From Burkholderiales bacterium (lineage in GTDB: Bacteria > Pseudomonadota > Gammaproteobacteria > Burkholderiales > Burkholderiaceae_E), in assembly GCA_003818495.1 (NCBI GenBank), contig RPRK01000018.1, forward strand, positions 1 through 43,775: a stretch of DNA of 43,775 nt, read 5' to 3'. The notes under the pieces were generated by a model. It was not told the DNA's origin. It saw only the letters and a program-made list of their open reading frames with translations, and did no database searches. Shown here in pieces: positions 19,730 to 29,052 of the stretch; positions within the stretch are counted from its first letter, which is position 1, and every line of letters starts with the position of its first letter. Both the position numbers and the translations under genes were made by a program.

Positions 19730-22700
19730 GCCGCAGGTCCAGCGTGCAGGGGGTCTCGGGGTCGATCCGTGCCGGGCTCGGGTTCATCTCGCCAGGGGTG
19801 TGTCCCATCCTGAAGAAGCGCGCGAGCCGCCGCGCCTCCGCCTCATAGGCGTTGACCGGGAAGGTCTCGTGGTTGCGCCCCCCGGGGTGGGCGACATGAT
19901 ACTGGCAACCCCCCATCGAACGGCGGTTCCAGGTGTCCACAAGATCGACCGTCAGCGGCGCGTGCACGTCGATCGTCGGATGCAGACAGGAGGTCGGCTT
20001 CCAGGCGCGGTAGCGCACGCCGCCGACCTGTGCGCCCTCGGGGCCGACACGCTGCAGCGGTACCGTACGGCCGTTGACGGTCAGCGCGTGGCGCCCTTCG
20101 ATGAGCCCGTGGGCCACGAGTTCAATGCGCTCGAGCGAGGCATCGACGAAACGCACCGTGCCGCCCGCCGCGCCCTCCTCCCCCATCACCGGCCAGGGCT
20201 CGAGGGCCATCCGCAGTTCGACTCGGACGCCCCCCGCCTCGAAGTCGCCGAGCTTCGGAAATCGGAACTCCCAGTGCGGCGCGAACCACTCGAGCTCGAA
20301 CGGATAGCCGTGCGCGCGCAGGTCGTCGATGACCTCGCGAAGGTCCTCGCGCACATGGGTCGGCAGCATGAAGCGGTCGTGCAGCGCGGTGCCCCAGCGC
20401 GGCAGGCGCTCGGGCCGCAGCGGCGAGCGCCAGAAGCGCGCCACCAGCGCGCGCAGCAGCAGCATCTGCACGAGGCTCATGCGGGCGTGCGGCGGCATCT
20501 CGAAGCCGCGCAGTTCGAGCAGTCCGAGACGCCCGCTCGCGGAGTCCGGGGAGTACAGCTTGTCGATGCAGAACTCGGCGCGGTGCGTGTTGCCGGTCAC
20601 GTCGACCAGCAGGTTGCGCAGCACGCGGTCGAGCAGCCAGGGCGGGCAGGCCTGCTCGCCGAGCGCCTGCAGCCGCGCGATCTCCGAGAACGCGATCTCG
20701 AGCTCGCGGACCGAGTCGTGGCGGGCCTCGTCGATCCGGGGAGCCTGGCTGGTGGGGCCGATGAACAGGCCCGAGAACAGGTACGACAGCGACGGGTGCG
20801 CGAGCCACCACGCGATGAGGCTGGCGAGCAGGTCGGGGCGCCGCAGGAAGGGCGAGTCGGCCGGCGTGTCGCCGCCGAGCACGACGTGGTTGCCGCCACC
20901 GGTGCCGACGTGACGCCCGTCGAGCATGAACTTCTCGGTCGAGAGCCGCGTCTGGTGGGCGGCGTCGTAGAGCGCCGTGGTGCGCGAGGCGAGTTCGTCC
21001 CAGCTCGAGGCCGGTGCGACGTTGACCTCGATCACGCCCGGGTCGGGAGTGATCCGCAGGACCGCGAGGCGCGGATCGCGCGGCGGCTCGTAGCCTTCGA
21101 ACACGACCCGCAGGCCGGTGTCCCGGGCGGTCGCCTCGACCGCTGCGACGAGCTGCAGGTATTCGTCGAGATTGGCCGCGGGCGGCATGAAGACGTAGAG
21201 CCGACCGTCGCGCGGCTCGATGCAGAGCGCGGTGCGTGCGACGCCGGCATAGGAGCCGCCCGCCGCGCTGCCCTGCCCGTCCGCGGCGTCACGCTCGATC
21301 GGCTGCGACGCGGTCCGTGCACCGGCCGTGGCGCGCGCGGCGAGCGCCGGCTGCGGACGGGCCCCGGCCCCCGCGGGCATCGTCGGATCGAGCGCCTGCG
21401 TGCGGCCGTCGCGCGCGGGGATCGTCCAGGCGCCCGCCGTCGGCAGCAGCGCAGCGTGGCCCGGCAGCGGCGCCTCGGGCTGCATCGGGTCGGCCGCGTG
21501 GATCCACGGATACTCGTTCGGCGCCACCCAGGGCAGCGACCCGAGGGGCAGCCGGTAGCCGATCGCCGAGTCTCCCGGCGCGAGGTAGCAGCGCCGCGTG
21601 CGCAGCGGCCAGCCGGTGGCCTGCCACAGCTGCTGCGGCTGGGTGACCGACGGACCGCGGCGCGCAGCGGGATTCGGCGTCATCGGCAGGATCCAGCCCA
21701 CCGGTGCGTCGAGGCCGCGCTCGAAGACCCGCGCGAGCCGCTCGCGCTCCATCGGGTCATCGAGCTTGGAGTCCGCGGGGTCCACGTTGACCGGCAGCTG
21801 GAGCTCGCGCTTCGAGAAGTGCCACGGATCCTCGTACGCCTCGAACGCGAGGCCGGCATCGAGTCCGAGGCGGGTCGCCACGCCGGTGACCAGCGCGCGC
21901 GCCTCGTCGATCCCGGCGGCGTCGACGACATCGGGCGACGCGCCGAAGGCCCCTCCGCCGGCCTCGGAGGCGAGGACCGACGGATCGGACACGATCGGCT
22001 GCCCGTCCTTGCGCCAGAACCAGTTGAGGGACCAGCGCGGCAGCTGCTCGCCCGGGTACCACTTGCCCTGGCCGAAATGGGGCAGCCCGTGGCGGCCGTG
22101 CTGCGCGGCCATCCGTTCGAGCAGCTCGCCCGACAGGCGCCGCTTGTCCGGCCCCATCGCCTCGGTGTTCCACTCCGCGCCGTCGCGGTCGTCGATCGAG
22201 ACGAAGGTCGGCTCGCCACCTTGGGTCAGCCGCACGTCGCCCGCGACCAGATCGGCGTCGACCCGGCGGCCGAGCGCGTCGATCGCCTCCCATTGCATGT
22301 CGTCGTACGGCTTCGTGACGCGCGGCGCCTCGAACGCACGGCGCACGGACATGGTGTGCGTGAAGACGCACTCGGCGGGCTCGACGAGACCGCTGACCGG
22401 CGCCGCCGACGACGGCTCGGGCGTGCAGGCGACCGGCACGTGACCCTCGCCGGCGAGCAGGCCGGACGTCGGGTCCAGGCCGATCCACCCGGCGCCCGGC
22501 AGGTAGACCTCGCACCATGCGTGCAGGTCGGTGAAGTCGCGCTCGGCGCCGGACGGACCGTCGAGCGACTTGACGTCGGGGACGAGCTGGATGAGGTACC
22601 CGGAGACGAAGCGTGCCGCCAGGCCGAGATGGCGCAGCAGCTGCACCAGCAGCCAGGCCGAGTCGCGGCAGGAGCCCGAGCCGTTGACCAGCGTCTGCTC

Positions 22701-23207
22701 GGGCGTCTGCACGCCCGGCTCCATGCGGATCAGGTAGGCGACCTCCTCCTGGAGGCGCTGGTTCAGCGCGACGAGGAAGTCGATCGTCTGCATCGGCTCG
22801 CGCGGCACGGCGGCGAGCCGCCGGGCGAACGCGGGCGTCGCTTCGGTGCGCACGAGGTAGGGCTCGAGCTCGTGGCGCTGCGCGGCGTCGTACTCGAACG
22901 GAAAGCGCTCGGCGTAGGGCTCGAGGAAGAAGTCGAACGGGTTGAAGACCGCCATCTCGGCGACGAGGTCGATCTCGATGCGGAGTTCGCGCGTGCGCTC
23001 GGGAAACACCAGCCGCGCGAGCCAGTTCGACTGAGGGTCCTGCTGCCAGTTCAGGAAGTGCTGAGCGGGCTCGACCCGCATCGAGTACGACAGGATGCGG
23101 GTGCGCGAGTGCGGGGCGGGCCGCAGCCGCACGACCTGGGGGCCGAGCGCGACCGGACGGTCGTAGGCGTAGTGGCTGACGTGATTCAGCGCGACGTGGA
23201 TCGACAA
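19722..23207 (-). CDS. DUF2126-type protein with N-terminal transglutaminase domain (about 1161 aa)
   Basis: SIHVALNHVSHYAYDRPVALGPQVVRLRPAPHSRTRILSYSMRVEP...GSCRDSAWLLVQLLRHLGLAARFVSGYL...DLHAWCEVYLPGAGWIGLDPTSGL...LTQGGEPTFVSIDDRDGAEWNTEAMGPDKR. TTG start proposed at 23205-23207. Confidence 0.9.
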   Translation of the reverse strand: MSIHVALNHVSHYAYDRPVALGPQVVRLRPAPHSRTRILSYSMRVEPAQHFLNWQQDPQSNWLARLVFPERTRELRIEIDLVAEMAVFNPFDFFLEPYAERFPFEYDAAQRHELEPYLVRTEATPAFARRLAAVPREPMQTIDFLVALNQRLQEEVAYLIRMEPGVQTPEQTLVNGSGSCRDSAWLLVQLLRHLGLAARFVSGYLIQLVPDVKSLDGPSGAERDFTDLHAWCEVYLPGAGWIGLDPTSGLLAGEGHVPVACTPEPSSAAPVSGLVEPAECVFTHTMSVRRAFEAPRVTKPYDDMQWEAIDALGRRVDADLVAGDVRLTQGGEPTFVSIDDRDGAEWNTEAMGPDKRRLSGELLERMAAQHGRHGLPHFGQGKWYPGEQLPRWSLNWFWRKDGQPIVSDPSVLASEAGGGAFGASPDVVDAAGIDEARALVTGVATRLGLDAGLAFEAYEDPWHFSKRELQLPVNVDPADSKLDDPMERERLARVFERGLDAPVGWILPMTPNPAARRGPSVTQPQQLWQATGWPLRTRRCYLAPGDSAIGYRLPLGSLPWVAPNEYPWIHAADPMQPEAPLPGHAALLPTAGAWTIPARDGRTQALDPTMPAGAGARPQPALAARATAGARTASQPIERDAADGQGSAAGGSYAGVARTALCIEPRDGRLYVFMPPAANLDEYLQLVAAVEATARDTGLRVVFEGYEPPRDPRLAVLRITPDPGVIEVNVAPASSWDELASRTTALYDAAHQTRLSTEKFMLDGRHVGTGGGNHVVLGGDTPADSPFLRRPDLLASLIAWWLAHPSLSYLFSGLFIGPTSQAPRIDEARHDSVRELEIAFSEIARLQALGEQACPPWLLDRVLRNLLVDVTGNTHRAEFCIDKLYSPDSASGRLGLLELRGFEMPPHARMSLVQMLLLRALVARFWRSPLRPERLPRWGTALHDRFMLPTHVREDLREVIDDLRAHGYPFELEWFAPHWEFRFPKLGDFEAGGVRVELRMALEPWPVMGEEGAAGGTVRFVDASLERIELVAHGLIEGRHALTVNGRTVPLQRVGPEGAQVGGVRYRAWKPTSCLHPTIDVHAPLTVDLVDTWNRRSMGGCQYHVAHPGGRNHETFPVNAYEAEARRLARFFRMGHTPGEMNPSPARIDPETPCTLDLRRA

Positions 23208-23380
23208 GGGGCGATGCTCCGGGACGGCCGCGTTCAGCCGGCCCGATGCCGACCTGCGCAGCCGGTCACCCTCGACGCAAGCGGCGTGCCACCTCGGCGG
23301 TGCGCGGGCGGGCACCGCTGCGGGGCGGTTCCCGATGGTAGCGCACCGCGACGGCGCGCACGCACCGCGGGGTCGCGCGC

Positions 23381-25699
23381 TCAGCGGGCCGCGATCGTCG
23401 CCTCGAGTGCGCGGGCCACCTGAGGCACGTCGATCGCCGCCATGCACGGACATTCGGGCGAGCCGCGGGGACAGCGCACGCAGGCCTCGCTCGGGGCGAC
23501 GAGGGTGCGCACCCGAGGCCCGAGCGGGCCCCAGCGGGCGGTGTCCATGCCCGGGAGGTCGACGAAGAGCCCGAGGGTCGGCGCGCCCGACAGCGCAGCG
23601 AGGTGCATCGGTCCGGTGCTGTTGGACAGCACCGCGTCCAGGCGCGGCAGCGTTCGCAGCAGATCGGGAATGGAGAACCCGCGGGTCGCGTCGGTCACCT
23701 GGGGCAGCGCGAACAGCGCCGGTGCCGCCTCGCGCAGTGCTGCGCCCTCGGCGGGGGTGCCGTTGATCACGAAGTTGAAGCGGCCGGCGGGCATCGCCTC
23801 GATCAGCGCGAGATAGTGACGCAGCGGCCACTCCTTGCCGTTGCCGTTCGAGCGGACCTGCAGCAGCACGTTGGCGACCCCCTCGCGCAGCGGCCAGGCG
23901 CGCGCGACCGGCGCGGCGGCGGGCGGCGCGTCGTCTGCGGCGCCGGTCGCCGCAGCGGACGCGGTGGCCTCGTCCGGCGGCGCGAGCCCGGCCAGCGGCC
24001 ACAGCGCGTCGCGACTCAGGTCGGTGTCCGCGACGAACGGAGCGAGCAGCCTCAGGTTGAGCTGCGCCTCGTGCGCCGACGACCCGCGACGCCGCACGAA
24101 CGGGCGCAGCGTGCACCAGCGCCAGTGGAACCAGCGGCGCGCGGTGCCGACCCGGACGGGCACGCCCGCCCGCGCCGCGGCACGGGCCAGCGGCTCGGAC
24201 GGGAACGCGAACACGATCGCATCGGGTCGCAGCGCGAGCAGGTCCCGCTCGAACGCGGCCGCATCGGTGACCACCACGACGCCATCGACGTGCCGCGACG
24301 CCGAGGCGACGTCGCGCGCGTAGCCGCGCACCGCGAAGTGCACCGTGCAGCCGGGCCGCTCGCGCTTGAGCAGACCCGCCATCGGCAGCGCGAGTGCCAC
24401 GTCGCCGAGATTGTCGTGCCGCACGATCACGAACGAGCGCGCCTGCGCGGGACCGTGCTCGCGGCGCGCCTGCGCATGGCGACCCGCCACGAGCGCCAGC
24501 AGCAGGCCGAACAGGTAGCCGGTCCAGCCCAGGTTGAGCAGACAGTTGGCCATCCCCGCGCTCACGTAGAGCACGACGAAGCCGCGCGTGACCCAGCGCC
24601 AGTGGTCGTCGAAGGCCCCGGCGACGCGCCACAGCGCGATCAGCCCGCCCACCAGCAGCAGCAGGCCCGTCAGGCCGAGTTCCGCACCGACGTAGAGGAA
24701 TTCCTGGTGCGGGTCGTGGAAGAGTTCCGCCGGTTCGCGGCCCTTGGCCGCGTAGGCCTGGGCCGACAGCACCGGATACGCGTCGATGCCGGCGCCGAGC
24801 AGCGGCGCGTCCGCCAGCATCCGCGCGGCGTTGCCCCACATCTCCAGGCGTTCGCCGGTGGCGTTCTGCGCGCCCGCCTGCCGGTAGGCGTCGATGTCGG
24901 ACAGCGTGGCGCCCAGCCGCGCGTTCATCCACGCGCCGGAGGCGACGACGGCGGCCACCGCGACCAACCCCAGGGCGAGGCCGCGCATCCGGAATCGCGC
25001 ATGCAGCAGGTAGAGCAGCAGCCCGCAGACGACCAGCGTTCCCGTGCGACCCTTGAGCAGCCACATCACGTCGATCGCGGTCACGACCGCGATCACCACG
25101 AGACCGATCCGGGCCCGCCGCGGCAGCGGGCGCTGGAACAGCGCGGTGCCGGCGGCCCACAGGAGCAGCGGGCCGAGCTGGATCGCCTGCCGGATCCGGT
25201 CGCTGAACACGTAGGCGTCGCCGTACAGGATGCCGAAGGGGTCACGGCTGGCCCGCGCGAAGGGCAAGGGATGGGCGGCCTGGATCAGGCTCAGCACGAG
25301 CACGACCCCGAGCACGACCAGCAGCGTGCGCCACGTCCGCTCGCGCCACACCGGATCGGCCAGCACCGGCATGAAGAGCAAGGGCATCGCCAGCACGCGA
25401 TAGCTGCCGAGCTGCTGGGCGCCCTCGCGCAGCGGCGCCGCGGTCCATGCGAGGCTCGCCGCATACAGCGCGAAGAGCGCGAGGGCACCGATCACCACCG
25501 GCTCGCGCAGGCTGCGCGCCAGGGTCCCGCGGTCGAGCAGCGCGACGACGCAGAAGGCCAGCACGCCGCACCAGAAGAACAGGTTGAACGGCGCCTTGCC
25601 CAGCGGCGCGAAGGCGGCGCAGCCGACCGCGCAGGCACCGAGCACCGCGTGCGCGCGGCCGAGGGCCGCGCTCGAGACCCCGCTCGCCGGCGCGTTCAC
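23381..25699 (-). CDS. O-antigen ligase (WaaL/Wzy-like) N-terminal domain fused to glycosyltransferase family 9 (heptosyltransferase-like) domain
   Basis: N-terminal multi-TM region with LLGAGIDAYPVLSAQAYAAKGREPAELFHDPHQEFLYVGAELGLTGLLLLVGGL; C-terminal RSFVIVRHDNLGDVALALPMAGLLKRERPGCTVHFAVRGYARD...LSNSTGPMHLAALSGAPTLGLFVDLPGMDTARWGPLGP...CVRCPRGSPECPCM. Confidence 0.9.
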   Translation of the reverse strand: MNAPASGVSSAALGRAHAVLGACAVGCAAFAPLGKAPFNLFFWCGVLAFCVVALLDRGTLARSLREPVVIGALALFALYAASLAWTAAPLREGAQQLGSYRVLAMPLLFMPVLADPVWRERTWRTLLVVLGVVLVLSLIQAAHPLPFARASRDPFGILYGDAYVFSDRIRQAIQLGPLLLWAAGTALFQRPLPRRARIGLVVIAVVTAIDVMWLLKGRTGTLVVCGLLLYLLHARFRMRGLALGLVAVAAVVASGAWMNARLGATLSDIDAYRQAGAQNATGERLEMWGNAARMLADAPLLGAGIDAYPVLSAQAYAAKGREPAELFHDPHQEFLYVGAELGLTGLLLLVGGLIALWRVAGAFDDHWRWVTRGFVVLYVSAGMANCLLNLGWTGYLFGLLLALVAGRHAQARREHGPAQARSFVIVRHDNLGDVALALPMAGLLKRERPGCTVHFAVRGYARDVASASRHVDGVVVVTDAAAFERDLLALRPDAIVFAFPSEPLARAAARAGVPVRVGTARRWFHWRWCTLRPFVRRRGSSAHEAQLNLRLLAPFVADTDLSRDALWPLAGLAPPDEATASAAATGAADDAPPAAAPVARAWPLREGVANVLLQVRSNGNGKEWPLRHYLALIEAMPAGRFNFVINGTPAEGAALREAAPALFALPQVTDATRGFSIPDLLRTLPRLDAVLSNSTGPMHLAALSGAPTLGLFVDLPGMDTARWGPLGPRVRTLVAPSEACVRCPRGSPECPCMAAIDVPQVARALEATIAAR

Positions 25700-26826
25700 G
25701 ACGCCCGCCCCGCGGGGGCCGCCCCGGGCGCCGTCGTGGCGTCGTCGGACGCCGGGCGACCGCCGAGCGCGCGCAGGCGGGCGTCGCGGGCGGCCTTCGG
25801 CAGCGCGGCCAGATCGCGCACCGCGGCGTAGAAGGCGGGCAGGTCACCGCCGCCCTGCGCGAGCAGGGCCCGGAAGGCGGGCAGCAGGTCGTTGTAGGCG
25901 CCGACGGCCGCGAGCTGCGGGTTGGTCGGCCCCTGCGCGAAGAACCGGTCGTAGCCCGCATAGCCGCCCCAGCTCGCCTTGAGCTGGGCGTACTCGGACC
26001 GGAGCGCATCGAAGGTGCTGCGCTTCGCGAGGCGCTTCGCGTCGTCGTCGGCCTCGCGGGCATAGACCGCGTTCAAGGCCTCCTTGTAGCGGCGCAGCAG
26101 TGCGACGAAGGCGAGGCGACGCGCAGCGTGTTCGCGGTAGACCCGTTCGACGGCGGCATCCGCGCGATGCGCGAGCCAGCGCTCGACGCCGGCCTCCTCG
26201 ACGGCGGTCGCGAACGACTCGTTGAAGGTGGTGTCGCCCGACACGTACAGCACCTGATGGGCGAGCTCGTGGAAGACGAGCCGCGCCAGCTCGGCCTCGG
26301 GGTACTGGATGAAGGTGGACAGCAGCGGATCGTCGAACCAGCCGAGCGTCGAGTAGGCCGGGACGCCGCCGACATGGGCCTCGAGACCGCGATCGCGCAG
26401 CGAGGCCGCGAAGCGCTCGGCCGTCTCGCGATCGTAGTAGCCGCGGTAGGCGACGCAGCCGGCCACCGGGAAGCACCAGCGCTCGAGCGTCAGCGACAGC
26501 TCGGGGGTGGCGAAGACGTTCCACAGCACGAAGGGGCGCTGCACGTCGGTGTAGCCGGTGTAGCTGCCGTTGGCGGGCAGGCCCAGCTCGCGGCTGGCGA
26601 AGGCCCGGATCTCCAGGGCGCGCGCGAGCCGCACGCGCAGCGCCGGTTCGGTCGCCGGATCGGCGAGCAGCTCATCGACCGGCCTGCGCCGGTTGATGAG
26701 CTCGAGATGCCCGACCATCGATTGCCAGTAGTAGCCGGGCCCGTCGGTGGTGGCCGCACAGCCGCCGAGCGCCGCGATCAGGACGAGCGCCGCGGCCGCC
26801 GCGGCTACCGGTCCGCGCTCACGCAT
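25696..26826 (-). CDS. Putative lipoprotein aminopeptidase (COG4324-like)
   Basis: MRERGPVAAAAAALVLIAALGGCAATTDGPGYYWQSMVGHLELINRRRPV (lipobox); ARLVFHELAHQVLYVSGDTTFNESFATAVEEAGVERWLA (HELAH...E). Confidence 0.88.
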   Translation of the reverse strand: MRERGPVAAAAAALVLIAALGGCAATTDGPGYYWQSMVGHLELINRRRPVDELLADPATEPALRVRLARALEIRAFASRELGLPANGSYTGYTDVQRPFVLWNVFATPELSLTLERWCFPVAGCVAYRGYYDRETAERFAASLRDRGLEAHVGGVPAYSTLGWFDDPLLSTFIQYPEAELARLVFHELAHQVLYVSGDTTFNESFATAVEEAGVERWLAHRADAAVERVYREHAARRLAFVALLRRYKEALNAVYAREADDDAKRLAKRSTFDALRSEYAQLKASWGGYAGYDRFFAQGPTNPQLAAVGAYNDLLPAFRALLAQGGGDLPAFYAAVRDLAALPKAARDARLRALGGRPASDDATTAPGAAPAGRAS

Positions 26827-29008
26827 CCGCACGCGAGTCCGCACGCGAATCCGCACGCAATTCGGCACCGGCGGGCGCGGCGGCGACCTCGACCAGGCAG
26901 TCGTAGAAGGTGGGTCCGCGGCCCAGGTCGGTGAGCGCCTGTCCGGTGACCGCATTGACGTTGTGCCCGCCGGGCGCGAGCTTCGGCCACCACACTCCCC
27001 AGCCGACGACCACACCAGGGCGGGTGCGACCGGACACGCGCAGCCGGGCCAGGAACGCGCCCCGGTCGTTGAAGACGCGCACCATCGCCCCCTCGGCGAG
27101 GCCGCGCGCACGCGCGTCCTCGGGATGGACGTCGACCGCCGGCTCGCGCTCGGTCGCCCTCAGGCTCGCCACGTTGACGAAGGTCGAGTTCATGAAGTGG
27201 CGCGCCGGCGGCGAGATCATCGACAGCGGAAAGCGCGCGGCGAGCGCGGGGTCGGAGGCGGGCGACTCGTACGGCGGCACGTAGTCGGCGAGCGGGTCCA
27301 GGCCCTGGGCGGCGAGCCGTGCCGAGGTGAACTCGACCTTGCCCGAGGGCGACGGGAAGCCGCCGGCGGCGAACGGCGCCTCGGGGACCGCGAGCTTCGC
27401 ATAGCCGAGCTCGGCCAGGGTCTCGAGCACCGCGCGGCGCGCCGCCGGCCCCGGCCCGCCGTGGGCCGCGACGACCGCCGCCAGCGGCGTGGGCAGGCGC
27501 GGATCGTCCAGGCGCAGCGCGTCGGCCGCCACCTCCTCGTCGCTGGCGCGCAGCGCGGGGTGATCGAGGCCCATCCGCGCCGCGAGCCGGCGGAAGATCT
27601 CCGAGTTCGGCAGTGCCTGCCCGATCGGTGCGATCGCCGGCCGATTCACCACCCACCACCGGTGACCGTAGGTCTTGTGCAGGTCGAAGTGCTCGAGCTG
27701 GGTGGTCGCCGGGAGCACCCAGTCCGCATGGTCGGCGGTGTCGGTCATGAACTGCTCGATGACCACGGTGAACAGGTCCTCGCGGGCGAAGCCGCGCCGC
27801 ACCTTCGAGCTGTCGGGCGCCACCGCCACCGGATTGGAGTTCCAGACGACCAGCGCCTCGACCGGCGGATCGGCCTCGAGCAGCGCATCGCCGATCGTCG
27901 ACATGTTGAGCGTGCGCGGGCGCCGCTCGCCGAGCAGGTCGGGCCGCTGCCAGGCGGCGACGTCGAGGTTGAAGTGCCCGCTCGCCGACAGCAGGACACC
28001 GCCGGCGGCGTGCTTCCACGCACCGACCAGCGCCGGCAGCCCGGCCACCAGTCGCACCGCGTTCGCACCGCCGCGCACGCGCTGCATGCCGTAGTTGAGG
28101 CGGATCGCCGCGGGTGCGATCGTGCCGTAGTCGCGGGCGAGCGCGACCACCTGCGCGGCCGGGATGCCGCAGGTCTCGGCGACCCGCTCGGGCGGCCATG
28201 CGGCCGCACGGGCGGCGAGCGCCTCGAAGCCCACCGTGTGCGCATCGACCCAGGCCCGGTCCACCAGCCGCTGCTCGACGAGCTGCTGGACGATGCCGAG
28301 CGCCAGCGCGCCGTCGGTGCCCGGACGCAGCGCGACGTGCTCGTCGCACCGTTCGGCGGTGGCCGTGCGGTACGGGTCGATCGCGACGAGCTTTGCCCCG
28401 CGACGCCGCGCATCCTGCGCGAGGCTCCAGAAGTGGACCGACGAGGTGATCGGGTTCGAGCCCCAGATCAGGATCAGGCGCGCGTCGGCGAAACGTTCGA
28501 CGTCCATCCCGACGGGGCCGCCGAGCGTGTAGGTCAGACCGTGGACGCCGGGCGACGAGCAGATCGTGCGGTCGATCAGCGACGCGCCCAGCGCGTGGAA
28601 GAAGCGCTGGCCGATGCCGTCGCCCTGGACGATGCCCATCGTGCCGGCGTAGCTGTACGGCAGGATGCGCTCCGGATCGCGCGCGGCGATCGCGCCGAGC
28701 CGCGATGCGATGTCGGCGAGCGCCTCGTCCCAGCTGGCCGGCTCGAAGCGCCCCGAGCCCTTCGGACCGACGCGGCGCAGCGGCACGGACAAGCGGTCGG
28801 TCGCGTAGACCCTTTCGAGATAGCGCGAGACCTTGGTGCACAGCACCCCGCGCGTGGGCGGATGATCGGGGTCACCCGCGACCCGGATCGCGACGCCGTC
28901 GCGCACGGTGGTGCGCAGCGCACAGGTATCGGGACAGTCGTGCGGGCACGCGCCGCGGACGACGGTTTCTCCGGGAGTGCCCGGGTTCTCGACGGGGTTG
29001 GCAGCCAT
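26819..29008 (-). CDS. Molybdopterin-dependent oxidoreductase (COG0243 family) with N-terminal [4Fe-4S] motif
   Basis: VRGACPHDCPDTCALRTTVRDG...TRGVLCTKVSRYLERVYATDRL...LPYSYAGTMGIVQGDGIGQRFFHALGAS...ARLILIWGSNPITSSVHFWSLAQDARRRGAKLVAIDPYRTATA. Confidence 0.93.
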   Translation of the reverse strand: MAANPVENPGTPGETVVRGACPHDCPDTCALRTTVRDGVAIRVAGDPDHPPTRGVLCTKVSRYLERVYATDRLSVPLRRVGPKGSGRFEPASWDEALADIASRLGAIAARDPERILPYSYAGTMGIVQGDGIGQRFFHALGASLIDRTICSSPGVHGLTYTLGGPVGMDVERFADARLILIWGSNPITSSVHFWSLAQDARRRGAKLVAIDPYRTATAERCDEHVALRPGTDGALALGIVQQLVEQRLVDRAWVDAHTVGFEALAARAAAWPPERVAETCGIPAAQVVALARDYGTIAPAAIRLNYGMQRVRGGANAVRLVAGLPALVGAWKHAAGGVLLSASGHFNLDVAAWQRPDLLGERRPRTLNMSTIGDALLEADPPVEALVVWNSNPVAVAPDSSKVRRGFAREDLFTVVIEQFMTDTADHADWVLPATTQLEHFDLHKTYGHRWWVVNRPAIAPIGQALPNSEIFRRLAARMGLDHPALRASDEEVAADALRLDDPRLPTPLAAVVAAHGGPGPAARRAVLETLAELGYAKLAVPEAPFAAGGFPSPSGKVEFTSARLAAQGLDPLADYVPPYESPASDPALAARFPLSMISPPARHFMNSTFVNVASLRATEREPAVDVHPEDARARGLAEGAMVRVFNDRGAFLARLRVSGRTRPGVVVGWGVWWPKLAPGGHNVNAVTGQALTDLGRGPTFYDCLVEVAAAPAGAELRADSRADSRADA
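26821..26856. repeat. 12-bp tandem repeat (3 units) spanning a gene junction
   Basis: Minus strand GTGCGGATTCGC/GTGCGGACTCGC/GTGCGGATGCGT; encodes RADSRADSRADA. Confidence 0.8.
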
Positions 29009-29052
29009 GACCGCGATGTTAAGCTAACCCTTTTGGCGAGAGGCACACCATC

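Noticed and set aside
17312-23423. Very long plus-strand ORFs (833 and 1314 aa) antisense to the ATP-grasp/DUF2126 genes
   Set aside because: Both explained by GC-rich codon bias of the minus-strand genes; no domain similarity apparent.
23208-25160. N-terminal extension of the 1812-aa ORF (19722..25160) upstream of DUF2126
   Set aside because: Overlaps the WaaL-GT9 gene in another frame; recognisable homology starts at SIHVALNHVSHYAYD, preceded by a TTG start codon.
23603-25831. 742-aa plus-strand ORF antisense to WaaL-GT9
   Set aside because: Shadow ORF with Arg/Gln/His-rich composition.
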